Assembly: GCF_023333585.1 (NCBI RefSeq)
Contig: NZ_JAIQZN010000014.1
Span: 40,756-104,755 of the forward strand
Source of the DNA: Argonema antarcticum A004/B2
Lineage (GTDB): Bacteria; Cyanobacteriota; Cyanobacteriia; Cyanobacteriales; Aerosakkonemataceae
Length of the DNA stretch: 64,000 bases
Direction: 5' to 3'
Of this stretch, positions 1 through 7,608 are shown in pieces. A program made the position numbers and the translations under genes. Every line of letters begins with the position of its first letter. The stretch's first letter is position 1. The notes under the pieces were generated by a model. That model saw only the letters and a list, made by a program, of their open reading frames with translations, was not told the origin of the DNA and made no database searches.

Positions 1-511
1 CAATATATCGTTTGCGTATGGCTGTTGGTGTTAGGGTTTTATCCGTAACTTTAGGTATAATTGAAGGAGCTATAGAAGGCAAAGGCCACTCTTCTTCTTC
101 ATGGGGTTCATCTTGTACCCTCGGTTGTGAATTGTATTCATGGGGTGGGTTGGGTGACATTATTACTTCTTTAATAATTCTTTCAGGGATATCATCCGGT
201 GTTGTCACGATGACGCTATATTTATAACTCGATAAACACCGATAATGATAAAGCTTGAATCGAAGCTTTTCCAAATAGCCTGGTTCTTCTGCCATTCCAG
301 ACCCTATATGCTCCCAAATAAATACCCGCTTTCCATGCTTAACAATAAAGTCTGGATGACAAGAACCTTCATCAAATGTCATAAATGCTTCGTACTCATA
401 CTCAAGTCCAGCCTTGAATAAGGCATTAGCAATAGCTACCTCACCTTTAGAACGAACCATGTCCCCCTTTAGTGTGGTGTGGATTAAATCCTTAGAGTAT
501 TTATCTCGCAT
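1..511 (-). CDS. partial PD-(D/E)XK-nuclease-like protein (runs off the left edge)
   Basis: An open frame on the minus strand starts at an ATG at 509-511 and stays open to base 1, giving about 170 residues of an incomplete protein. The early part, VRSKGEVAIANALFKAGLEY at residues 19-38 followed by CHPDFIVKHG (51-60) and FIWEHIG (64-70), has the layout of the restriction-endonuclease-like fold: a first Glu (E24), a Pro-Asp at 53-54 and a Glu at 67. I know this arrangement from nuclease-like modules attached to helicases and other DNA-handling proteins. After about residue 110 the sequence becomes acidic and Pro-rich and is not recognised. Catalysis is not proven because the second half of the motif reads E-H rather than E-x-K. 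The rest of the gene lies outside the window. Confidence 0.55.
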   Translation of the reverse strand, partial: MRDKYSKDLIHTTLKGDMVRSKGEVAIANALFKAGLEYEYEAFMTFDEGSCHPDFIVKHGKRVFIWEHIGSGMAEEPGYLEKLRFKLYHYRCLSSYKYSVIVTTPDDIPERIIKEVIMSPNPPHEYNSQPRVQDEPHEEEEWPLPSIAPSIIPKVTDKTLTPTAIRKRYI

Positions 512-671
512 ACTGATAACTATTAGTAGAGAGAGATCGTTATCAATACATTACACTGAACTACATTTTGGCCTCCAGCGTAGTTTCACGGATATTTTAA
601 AAAATAATTAAAAATTTCCGACTTCAGCGGTAAAGCTGAAGGATCGCGATCGCAGCACCATCACTTCCACA

Positions 672-1235
672 TCAAAACAACCGAGATACAGGGCAACTAA
701 AACCTGGCAGTAATGGTGAACTTAACTCATCATTACTAAATAAAGTTTCCACTAATTGCAACTTAGCACTTTCACGCCTGTAAACCTCTATTTTTTGTAA
801 ACGCCAATCGGCAATCCAATATTCTTGCACCCCTCTGGCTGAGTACAATTTTAATTTTGCTTCTCTATCTCGGCGTTCGTTTTCTTTCCCAGCCGATAAC
901 ACTTCTACTATTAACTCTGGTGCGCCTGTCAAATGTCCCGATTCATCTACCAAAGTTGCTAACTTTTCATTGCTAATCCAAATCACATCCGGCTCGACAT
1001 TATCAGCATCAGAGAAAATAATGCCGGGATTGATGAATGCCTTCCCCAGTTTAGTAGCTTGCGACCAGGTTTGTAACTCAAAGTGGAAATTCCCACAAGT
1101 GCCTTGGTGACTGAGGTGGGGGGATCTGGACATAAACAATTCTCCATCAATAATCTCATAGCGCGTGCCGTTGTCTGGCAGAAGTTCCAAATCTGCCGTA
1201 GTCCAGCGCACACCTTCATTTACTGCTTGGCTCAT
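672..1235 (-). CDS. Uma2 family (DUF820) endonuclease-like protein
   Basis: A 187-residue protein of the Uma2/DUF820 family, which is greatly expanded in cyanobacteria and has a restriction-endonuclease-like PD-(D/E)XK fold. The expected elements are in order: RYEIIDGEL (E28), EPDVIW (D83), LIVEVLS (E111) and a Lys in AKLKLY (about 127), then the family ending VQEYWIADW. Full length is 180-210 residues, so the gene looks intact. The ATG at 1235 has an AGGAG a few bases upstream. It is transcribed away from the EF-G gene. Biological role is unknown for the family; links to mobile DNA or defence are only suggested in general terms. Confidence 0.85.
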   Translation of the reverse strand: MSQAVNEGVRWTTADLELLPDNGTRYEIIDGELFMSRSPHLSHQGTCGNFHFELQTWSQATKLGKAFINPGIIFSDADNVEPDVIWISNEKLATLVDESGHLTGAPELIVEVLSAGKENERRDREAKLKLYSARGVQEYWIADWRLQKIEVYRRESAKLQLVETLFSNDELSSPLLPGFSCPVSRLF

Positions 1236-1311
1236 AGAAGAACTCCTACTGCATAATTCTATATTATATAGTACCTGTTTTTTTATTGAAGCGCCTCACC
1301 TTTCCACCCTC

Positions 1312-1340
1312 TTGACATTAATGTAGTATATAGGTAGTAT
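1312..1340 (+). promoter_or_regulatory. candidate sigma-70-type promoter for the EF-G gene
   Basis: TTGACA at 1312-1317 is followed after 17 bases by TAGTAT at 1335-1340, about 60 bases before the start codon at 1400. The -35 box is perfect and the -10 box matches 4 of 6 consensus bases. Direct repeats of AGTATA lie between and around the boxes. This is inferred from sequence only. Confidence 0.4.
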
Positions 1341-1399
1341 ACAAGCATTGCCGGATAAGTGGCAAGATATTTTCATCGCTCTAGCAAGGAGCAAGTCCT

Positions 1400-3463
1400 A
1401 TGATTCCCCTCGAAAAAATTCGTAACATTGGTATTTCTGCCCACATCGACTCTGGTAAGACAACCCTATCGGAGCGGATTCTTTTCTACACTGGCAGAAT
1501 CCACAAAATTGAGGAGGTGCGTGGCGGCGGAGACGGTGCCACGATGGACTTTATGCAGCTAGAGCAGGAGAAAGGAATTACCATTACTTCTGCCGCTACA
1601 ACCTGCATTTGGAACGATACACAAATCAATCTCATCGATACTCCCGGTCACGTAGATTTCACCATTGAAGTTGAGCGTGCTTTGCGCGTTCTCGATGGTG
1701 CAATTATGGTGCTTTGTGCTGTTGCTGGCGTGCAGTCCCAGTCTATTACGGTAGACCGACAAATGAAACGCTATCGCGTTCCGCGCATTGCTTTTATCAA
1801 CAAAATGGATCGTTTGGGTGCAGATCCATTTCGCGTTGTCCAAGCGCTGAAAGATAAGCTGAATTTGAATGCTTTACTGCTTCAGTATCCGATTGGAAGC
1901 GAGGATAAGTTTGTTGGTGTCATCGATTTAATCGAGATGACGGCGAATTACTTTGAAGGAGAAAACGGAGAGGATAGAGTTGTTCAACCTATTCCAGAAA
2001 ACCTGCGAGAAGAAGCAGCAATAGCTAGGGAAAAAATGCTCGATCGCCTTTCGATGTTTTCCGAACAGATGATGGCGAAACTGCTGATGGATGAAGAGGT
2101 TCCTAAAGAAATGATTTGGGAAACTATTCGACAGGCAACATTGAGTCTTGAGCTAACTCCCGTTTTGATAGGTTCTGCCTTCAAAAATAAGGGAGTGCAA
2201 AACTTGCTGGATGCGATTACTTTGTACTTGCCATCACCAATTGATAGGGAGGTAGTGAAAGCGTTTGATATTAAAACAGAGGAAAAAATTAATGTTTTTG
2301 CAGACAGAGATGCTCCACTTGTGGCGCTAGCTTTCAAAATTGCCGATGATGAACAATCGGGACAATTGACTTACACGCGCATCTATTCGGGAACGCTGCG
2401 AAAGGGAGAACGCATTCGCAATACCCGCACCACAAAATCAGTTTCCGTAGGACGGTTTGTGCGAATGCACGCCGACAAAAGGCAAAATATCGAAGTTGCC
2501 GCAGCGGGTGATATTGTGGCATTAATTGGTGTTGATTGCGCTTCTGGGGATACTTTCTGTTCGGAAGGAATAAATGTTTCTTTGGAAGGAATGTTTGTTC
2601 CCGATCCGGTAATTACTTTGGCAGTTACGCCGAAGCATAAAGAAGATAGCGATCGCATCTCGAAAGCACTCAACCGTTTTATGCGCGAAGATCCGACTTT
2701 CCGCGTCAGCATCGATCCAGAATCTAAGGAAACTCTGATTTCGGGAATGGGTGAATTGCACCTGGAAATCTACATCGAACGCATCAAGCGCGAATACAAA
2801 GCGGAAGTTTATGTTGGCGATCCGGCGGTAGCTTATCGTGAAACAATTTCCCAGTCAGCAACTTTCGATTATCTGCTCAAAAAGCAGACAGGTGGTTCCG
2901 GTCAATTCGCTCATGTAATTGGTAAAATAGAACCTTGCCAAGCAGCATTCGCGTTCGAGAACAAAGTCGTCGGCGGTGCGATTCCCAAGGAATTTATCCC
3001 CGCTTGCGAGAAAGGTTTCCGCGATGCAATTAACAGCGGACTTTTAATCGGTTATCCGGTAACTGGGGTAAAGGTAATTCTGGAACACGGTAACTACCAC
3101 AGGGAAGATTCTTCGGAATTAGCATTTCGATCTGCTGCTCATTTTGCCTTTGAACAAGCATTCCGAAAAGCTAACCCGATTATCCTCGAACCGATTATGC
3201 TGGTGGAAGTGGAAACACCAAATGAGTATGTCGGACGAGTGCAGGGAGATATTTCTTCTCGTCGCGGTTTGTTGTTAGGTTCGGAGACAATGCAAGGATA
3301 TTCTGTTATCCGTGCAGAAGTTCCGCTGAAGGAAATGTTCGGTTATTCGACAGCTTTGCGATCGATCACGTCTGGACAAGCTAGCTTCACAATGGAGTTT
3401 GCAGAATATCGGCAAGTTCCACCCACTTTGCAACAGCAATTGGTTGCACATGGCGTAAGATGA
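1400..3463 (+). CDS. fusA: translation elongation factor G, mitochondrial/spirochaete-type paralogue
   Basis: A 687-residue GTPase with the full EF-G architecture: G domain with P-loop AHIDSGKT (residues 14-21), DTPGH and NKMD motifs, then domains II-V ending near the C-terminus. EF-G drives ribosomal translocation using GTP. HIDSGKT instead of HIDAGKT, together with the early [20 protein letters not shown] stretch, resembles the spdEFG1/mitochondrial EFG1 branch rather than the usual bacterial fusA in the str operon. Ribosomal protein genes are absent here, which also argues for a second EF-G. A good ribosome binding site (AAGGAG at about 1385) precedes the ATG. The next gene is an RNA ligase 99 bases downstream. 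I am sure of the family; the paralogue assignment is inference. Confidence 0.93.
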   Translation: MIPLEKIRNIGISAHIDSGKTTLSERILFYTGRIHKIEEVRGGGDGATMDFMQLEQEKGITITSAATTCIWNDTQINLIDTPGHVDFTIEVERALRVLDGAIMVLCAVAGVQSQSITVDRQMKRYRVPRIAFINKMDRLGADPFRVVQALKDKLNLNALLLQYPIGSEDKFVGVIDLIEMTANYFEGENGEDRVVQPIPENLREEAAIAREKMLDRLSMFSEQMMAKLLMDEEVPKEMIWETIRQATLSLELTPVLIGSAFKNKGVQNLLDAITLYLPSPIDREVVKAFDIKTEEKINVFADRDAPLVALAFKIADDEQSGQLTYTRIYSGTLRKGERIRNTRTTKSVSVGRFVRMHADKRQNIEVAAAGDIVALIGVDCASGDTFCSEGINVSLEGMFVPDPVITLAVTPKHKEDSDRISKALNRFMREDPTFRVSIDPESKETLISGMGELHLEIYIERIKREYKAEVYVGDPAVAYRETISQSATFDYLLKKQTGGSGQFAHVIGKIEPCQAAFAFENKVVGGAIPKEFIPACEKGFRDAINSGLLIGYPVTGVKVILEHGNYHREDSSELAFRSAAHFAFEQAFRKANPIILEPIMLVEVETPNEYVGRVQGDISSRRGLLLGSETMQGYSVIRAEVPLKEMFGYSTALRSITSGQASFTMEFAEYRQVPPTLQQQLVAHGVR

Positions 3464-3548
3464 CCTCTCCCCCAACCCCTCTCCTGCGAGGAGAGGGGAG
3501 AAAAGAAACCGGGTTTCTGGACTCAAAGGTGCAAGGAGAGGGGAGTAA
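3464..3548 (+). repeat. intergenic GC-rich palindromic repeat cluster
   Basis: CCCCTCTCCTGCGAGGAGAG and flanking bases form an inverted repeat, followed by GAAACCGGGTTTC, another short palindrome found again near 52840 and 56690, then a second AGGAGAGGGG block. The frame of the RNA ligase gene is open through it, which would add a low-complexity N-terminus if translated, but it looks like intergenic repeat DNA. Confidence 0.6.
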
Positions 3549-3561
3549 TTTTTTCCTAATT

Positions 3562-4644
3562 ATGGATATGCTTGAAAATAACTTAACTGATTGGAATTTC
3601 ATCAGCTATGACAAAATTCCTGAGACTCCAAAACAATGGAATCTCACGGAATCGGATTATCGAGCTTTTAAGAAAACCGATTGGGTGGTAACAGAAAAGA
3701 TTCACGGCGCTAATTTTGCGATCGTCACCGATGGCGAGAATGTTCGCTTTGCCAAAAGGAAAGAATTTCTGCCGCCAGATGAAGATTTTTTTGGCTTTAA
3801 ATCCCTGGAAAGTCAATTAGTCGATCAAGTTAAGGAAATTTTCATGATTATCCAGGCGGAAACTTCACTTTCGCCGATCGTTTCTGTTTATGGCGAATTA
3901 TTTGGGGGAGAATATCCCCACCCAGAAGTTTCTCCCATTCTCAACGTGCAAGCTGTCCAAACAGGCATTTATTATTCTCCAAAAATTGAATACTGTGCCT
4001 TCGATATTGCCATTGTAGAATCTGGCAATTCATCTGCACGTAATTATACGGATTATAACAAAGCCATGAAAATCTTCGATCGAGTAGACATGATGTGCGC
4101 TCAACCGTTGTTTATTGGCAAATACGAGTCAGCCATTACTTATAATATAGAATTTGATTCTACTATACCTGCCTTGTTAGGATTACCGAAGTTACTATCA
4201 CCCAATAAGGCAGAAGGTGTGGTGATTAAACCTATCCAATCAATTTATTTGGAAACTCCGAAAGGAATAATTCGACCGATACTAAAGAGAAAAATAGCAG
4301 AATTCGCCGAGGATAGCCGATTTCATCAAGCCAGAAAATGGAATCATCCGATCAACCCAACTACCAGCCAACCTTTGAGTTTAGAAACTGAGTTAGAGCG
4401 GGAAATGCTGGCACTGGTAACGCCAAATAGGTTGAACAATGCAATCTCGAAAATTGGTAGGCTTGACCGAGGCGAAATAAAAAATAAAGAGATGCTTCTG
4501 CAATCGTTTGTAACTGATGTGCTAGAAAACTTTAATGAAGATTATGCAGATATTTTCAGCAGTATTAACGAGGGAGATAAGCAAAACATGATAGAGAGAT
4601 TAAATCGAGAGGCGCAAAGATTAATTGATAATTACACTAAATAA
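3562..4644 (+). CDS. Rnl2-type RNA ligase family protein
   Basis: A 360-residue nucleotidyltransferase of the RNA ligase/DNA ligase superfamily. Visible motifs, numbered from the ATG at 3562: motif I EKIHGANF with nucleophile K46, FAKRKEFL (63-70), VYGELFGG (E112), motif III YCAFDI (144-149), motif IV AEGVVIKP (218-225) and motif V ILKRK (240-244). These match T4 Rnl2-like ligases that seal nicks in RNA by ligase-AMP chemistry. The frame is open upstream to 3460, but those 34 codons lie in a palindromic intergenic repeat, so the ATG at 3562 (or 3568) is preferred. The gene follows an EF-G paralogue in the same direction, suggesting co-transcription and a possible RNA-repair link; that link is inference. 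Confidence 0.85.
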   Translation: MDMLENNLTDWNFISYDKIPETPKQWNLTESDYRAFKKTDWVVTEKIHGANFAIVTDGENVRFAKRKEFLPPDEDFFGFKSLESQLVDQVKEIFMIIQAETSLSPIVSVYGELFGGEYPHPEVSPILNVQAVQTGIYYSPKIEYCAFDIAIVESGNSSARNYTDYNKAMKIFDRVDMMCAQPLFIGKYESAITYNIEFDSTIPALLGLPKLLSPNKAEGVVIKPIQSIYLETPKGIIRPILKRKIAEFAEDSRFHQARKWNHPINPTTSQPLSLETELEREMLALVTPNRLNNAISKIGRLDRGEIKNKEMLLQSFVTDVLENFNEDYADIFSSINEGDKQNMIERLNREAQRLIDNYTK

Positions 4645-4760
4645 AAGTTATAAAAATTTACATGAACATCATCGTCGCTACCTAAAAACTTATTCTACAG
4701 TTAAGTGGTAGAACCTTTATATGCTCAAATCCACATCTCGTAATTTTACAGGGGTTAAAG

Positions 4761-5125
4761 ATGTCCATTGTAAAGCGGTGTTTGGCAGAGTTTATAGGCA
4801 CATTTTGGCTGGTTTTTGGTGGTTGTGGTAGTGCGGTGTTAGCAGCAACCTTTGTAGCAGACGCGGCAAAAATAAGTCCCGATATATCATTTCCGCTAGG
4901 TATTGGATTAGTTGGTGTTTCCCTGGCATTTGGTTTGACAGTGCTGACGATGGCTTGTGCGATCATTCTCCTGGTAAATATTCCTTGCTAGCTTGCTTCC
5001 TGACAGAATTTGTCCTCACTTTTATCTTTTTACTGATCATTTTGGGTTCTACCGATCGCCGTGCGCCCCAAGGTATTGCTCCTATTGCTATTGGTTTTGC
5101 ACTAACGCTAATTCATTTAAAATGA
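4761..5125 (+). pseudogene. aqpZ: aquaporin Z remnant with internal deletion and lost C-terminus
   Basis: The first ~66 residues are a clean aquaporin Z N-terminus ([20 protein letters not shown], then [20 protein letters not shown]). After TMACAI the reading frame shifts: in another frame [17 protein letters not shown] and [18 protein letters not shown] follow, which is the fourth/fifth helix region of the same family, then [10 protein letters not shown] and a stop at 5123. The segment between, with the first NPA box, is missing, and everything after IHL, including the second NPA, is gone. No functional water channel can be made. The break lies just before a cluster of repeat DNA (5200-5340). 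Confidence 0.85.
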
Positions 5126-5472
5126 ACTCGGCACGCACTCGCGTTCGCCCCTACTGTCAAGAGTCGCCTTGGCGGTTGCTATAACTCCTGTTCGCGTAGC
5201 GTGTTGTAGGAAAGTTCTTTTATTTGAAGCGATCGCTCTCCGTCCAATCATCGCATTGTTATGATGAAAATGGATAAGATTGTGAGTGGAAAAAGAGGTT
5301 GGATTTCCTTGCGTCAACCCAAGCTAAAAGGAAGGGCGATAATGCTGCGGATCGCTTACGCGAACGCGCTAGCTGCTGTTTGCATTTGCTGCCAAACTGC
5401 TGCTTGGATTTTGGCATCAAAGTCAGGAGCGTCTACAATCGTAATAATATATAGTAATTAGTCGCAATTCCA
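5126..5472. repeat. gene-free stretch with repeat copy A
   Basis: No convincing gene lies between the aquaporin remnant and the DUF433 gene. Bases 5243-5340 match the repeat family seen at 5953, 6732 and 7503: a core TCCAATCATCGCATTGTTAT, then AAAATGGATAAGATTGTGAG, an AAAAAGAGGTTGGATTTCC block and AAGCTAAAAGGAAGGGCGAT. HIP1 GCGATCGC precedes the core. A short unrelated open frame on the minus strand around 5370-5456 is not recognised. Confidence 0.7.
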
Positions 5473-5481
5473 TTGTTTGCT

Positions 5482-5823
5482 ATGACGCTGAAAGAATTAG
5501 AGCCTCAACTGCTGGCACTCTCTGACGACGAAAAAGCTCAAGTCGTTCAACTCCTATCCCAGGGCAAAATTAATCTAGGGCGCGGTATTGAAAAAACGCC
5601 TGGTGTTTGTGGTGGTAGTGCTTGTATTGTTGGAACTCGCATCACCCTTTGGGGACTTGTAGAAGCTCGTCGCATTGGATATAGTGAAGCCGATTTACTC
5701 ACTAGCTATCCATCGCTTTCTGCTACTGATATTGCAAATGCCTGGGCTTATGCTAAAGCTTTCCCGGAGGAAATTGAAACAGAAATCCGGGAAAACGATC
5801 GAGTGATGTACGAGGATTTGTAG
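5482..5823 (+). CDS. DUF433 family antitoxin
   Basis: A protein of 113 residues (116 from an alternative start at 5473). A short N-terminal helix precedes a DUF433 domain: KTPGVCGGSACIVGTRITLW, then VEARRIGYSEADLLTSYPSL and IANAWAYAKAF. DUF433 proteins are small helix-turn-helix-like antitoxins that usually precede a DUF5615 PIN-like toxin, and that is exactly the next frame, 3 bases downstream. The antitoxin looks complete; its partner is cut short. Confidence 0.85.
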   Translation: MTLKELEPQLLALSDDEKAQVVQLLSQGKINLGRGIEKTPGVCGGSACIVGTRITLWGLVEARRIGYSEADLLTSYPSLSATDIANAWAYAKAFPEEIETEIRENDRVMYEDL

Positions 5824-5826
5824 TAG

Positions 5827-5970
5827 ATGGCGCGTCTCTATGCTGATGAGCAATACCCATATCCTGTTGTAGAATTTCTGCGAGCTTTGGGACACGATGT
5901 TTTAACTGTTCAAGAAGCAGGTAAAGCAAATCAGAGAATTCCCGATCCGGATGTCGCATTGTTATTATAA
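5827..5970 (+). pseudogene. truncated DUF5615 PIN-like toxin
   Basis: The 47-residue frame MARLYADEQYPYPVVEFLRA..., continuing GHDVLTVQEAGKANQRIPDP, is the N-terminal half of a DUF5615 (Mut7-C-like PIN) toxin, normally about 110-120 residues. It ends DVALLL-stop, where the homologous protein would continue into the strand with the second acidic residues. The last codons coincide with the start of repeat copy B (TCGCATTGTTAT), so the repeat appears to supply the stop codon. Likely inactive. The gene was probably in an operon with the DUF433 antitoxin just upstream. Confidence 0.8.
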
Positions 5971-5985
5971 AAATGGATAAAATTA
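5953..5985 (+). repeat. partial repeat copy B at the end of the toxin
   Basis: GTCGCATTGTTATTATAAAA followed by ATGGATAAAATT resembles bases 5251-5282 of copy A (TCGCATTGTTATGATGAAAA, ATGGATAAGATT). Only about 33 bases are recognisable; the rest has diverged or was never there. Confidence 0.5.
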
Positions 5986-6049
5986 TGCTAGTCTAGAATA
6001 AATTTATAAACTTTGTTTCATTTTGAATAGTACATTCGGGAAAGTTATC

Positions 6050-6649
6050 ATGTCATCCCTAGAGAGTGCAGCAGCAATTCCTTCAGATTTGATCTGGCGC
6101 TTAAGCTTAGATCGGTATCATAGTATGATTAAAAATGGTATTCTTACGGACGAAGATCCGGTAGAATTGTTAGAAGGCTGGTTAGTTTTCAAAAGGCCAA
6201 AAAATCCCCCACATAGAGCAGCAACTCGCCTTGTCAGAATCGCGATCGAGAGCATTTTGCCTTCAGGATGGTATGTCGATTCGCAAGAACCGATCGCACT
6301 ATTTGATAGCGAACCAGAACCGGATGTTGTTGTTGTTAGAGGAGATACTCGACAGTACCTCGCTCGACATCCGGGTGCTGAAGATATTGCCCTTGTTGTC
6401 GAAGTAGCCGATACGACCCTTCAACGCGATCGCTCTTTAAAGAAACGCATTTATGCTCGTGCTGGCATTCCAATTTACTGGATTGTAAATCTCCTCGCTC
6501 GACAGATTGAGGTATATACTCAGCCATTTGGAGAAGCCGAACATTCAGATTATGCCACACAACAAAACTATGGGCTAGAGGATGCGCTGCCTTTAGCGAT
6601 CGAAGGATTTGAGATAGGAACGCTCTCTGTAGATTCTCTATTGCCTTAA
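6050..6649 (+). CDS. Uma2 family (DUF820) endonuclease-like protein
   Basis: A 199-residue Uma2/DUF820 protein from the ATG at 6050 (an upstream in-frame start at 6023 is less likely). The fold signature is present: PVELLEGWLV (E42), SEPEPDVVVV (D92), LVVEVADTT (E118) and Lys at about 131, then the family end GIPIYWIVNL. It differs clearly from the other Uma2 gene at 672-1235, so it is not a local duplicate. It sits between two damaged toxin-antitoxin pairs. Function unknown. Confidence 0.85.
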   Translation: MSSLESAAAIPSDLIWRLSLDRYHSMIKNGILTDEDPVELLEGWLVFKRPKNPPHRAATRLVRIAIESILPSGWYVDSQEPIALFDSEPEPDVVVVRGDTRQYLARHPGAEDIALVVEVADTTLQRDRSLKKRIYARAGIPIYWIVNLLARQIEVYTQPFGEAEHSDYATQQNYGLEDALPLAIEGFEIGTLSVDSLLP

Positions 6650-6651
6650 CA

Positions 6652-7047
6652 TTAATCGCCGATTTCGCGATAGCGATCGCACTTTTTTTGGTAGTGCGAT
6701 CGCGCAGCGTGCCGTAGGCAATCGTTCTTCTTCCAATCATCCCATTGGCATGGTGGAAATGGATAAGATTGTGAGGGAAAAAAGAGGTTTGGTTTCCTTG
6801 TATTAACCCAGTTTAGTACCTCAATAGTTTGAAGATATTTTACAGTTGTCCAAAGTTTTGAATAGAGTGCAGGTAGGTTATGCACCTGGGACGGATCGTT
6901 AATTCTGACAACCCAGCCATTGAAGAGTTCTTGAACTGTGATAATCGTGATGGCAAACTGATGCTTTGCCGCATTAGCGATCACTTGGGGATGATTGTAG
7001 AGAATCAGTGAAACGCAATCGGTATCCAAAATATATTGACACACCAA
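6652..7047 (-). pseudogene. PIN-domain (VapC-like) toxin, C-terminus replaced by repeat sequence
   Basis: The start is a PIN domain: MVCQYILDTDCVSLIL with the first acidic residues (D8, D10), then TIITVQELFNGWV with E40. About residue 79 (KYLQTIEVLN) homology stops; the remaining ~50 residues (WVNTRKPNLFFPSQSYPFPP and on) are the translation of repeat copy C. The second half of the PIN fold, including the third and fourth acidic metal ligands, is lost, so the protein is probably inactive. It lies 9 bases downstream of its cognate antitoxin gene, with which it would form an operon. Confidence 0.75.
6670..6815. repeat. repeat copy C
   Basis: ATAGCGATCGCACTTTTTTT, then GGTAGTGCGATCGC, an AATCGTTC block, then the core TCCAATCATCCCATTGGCAT, GGATAAGATTGTGAGGGAAA and AAAGAGGTTTGGTTTCC. 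The left part matches copy D at 7463-7500 almost exactly and the core matches copies A and D. Its right end runs into the truncated PIN toxin gene. Confidence 0.75.
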
Positions 7048-7056
7048 AAGACACCT

Positions 7057-7413
7057 CTACAGGTAATAGGAAGGATCGACTTCCGATTCATCATCTGAGG
7101 TTCGTTCGGCGCGAATTGACGAGCTAATTGCTGCAAAATCGGCATCGTCTTTAAAGACACCTGCAAATTTTTTCCAGGTTGGTTCTGAAGTCTGAATCGG
7201 CACGTTCCATGAAATCGCTTCCATATTTTTTAGCCGTTCTAAAAAAGTAGCTTGAATTTGTGCGATCGCCTCTTCTCTTGTTTCTGCTTTCACTCGACAG
7301 TCGGGAAACTCTCTGACAGATGCCGCAATTTGCCCGGATGTCAGTGCTTCTAGCAGGAGTGTGACTTTGAGGTTGGTGAATGGATCGGACTGCGACAAGT
7401 CTAGGTTCATCAT
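7057..7413 (-). CDS. antitoxin of the PIN-type toxin
   Basis: A 118-residue protein, starting with a HicB-like beta segment (LLLEALTSGQIAASVREFPD, then CRVKAETREEAIAQIQ), then an acidic tail with FAGVFKDDADF and RAERTSDDESEVDPSYYL. I recognise this composite as the usual partner encoded directly upstream of cyanobacterial PIN toxins; the tail probably wraps the toxin. The gene is complete and is followed after 9 bases by the toxin frame, which is broken. An orphaned antitoxin can persist without harm, consistent with what is seen. Confidence 0.75.
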   Translation of the reverse strand: MMNLDLSQSDPFTNLKVTLLLEALTSGQIAASVREFPDCRVKAETREEAIAQIQATFLERLKNMEAISWNVPIQTSEPTWKKFAGVFKDDADFAAISSSIRAERTSDDESEVDPSYYL

Positions 7414-7462
7414 GTTAATTTTTGAAAGACTAATTATGAGCTTTAACTTTATTATACCGCAG

Positions 7463-7605
7463 ATAGCGATTGCACTTTTTTTGGTAGTGCGATCGCTCTT
7501 TGTCCAATCATCATATTGTTATGGGAAAAATGGCTAAGATTGTGAGTGGAAAAAGAGGTTGGGTTTCCTTGGGTTAAACTAAGCTATAAGGAAAGGCGAT
7601 CGCAC
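7463..7605. repeat. repeat copy D
   Basis: The longest copy: GATAGCGATTGCACTTTTTT, then GGTAGTGCGATCGC, the core TCCAATCATCATATTGTTAT (7503 on), GGCTAAGATTGTGAGTGGAA, AAAGAGGTTGGGTTTCC, and AAGCTATAAGGAAAGGCGAT ending in GCGATCGCAC. It ends 3 bases before the stop codon of the YcaO fusion gene. It is flanked at both sides by HIP1-like octamers and carries no gene. Confidence 0.75.
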
Positions 7606-7608
7606 TTA

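Noticed and set aside
12..227. 71-codon plus-strand frame at the left edge
   Set aside because: It is antisense to the minus-strand nuclease-like gene, which has recognisable motifs.
5261..5461. 66-codon frame in the repeat area
   Set aside because: It starts inside repeat copy A and matches no family.
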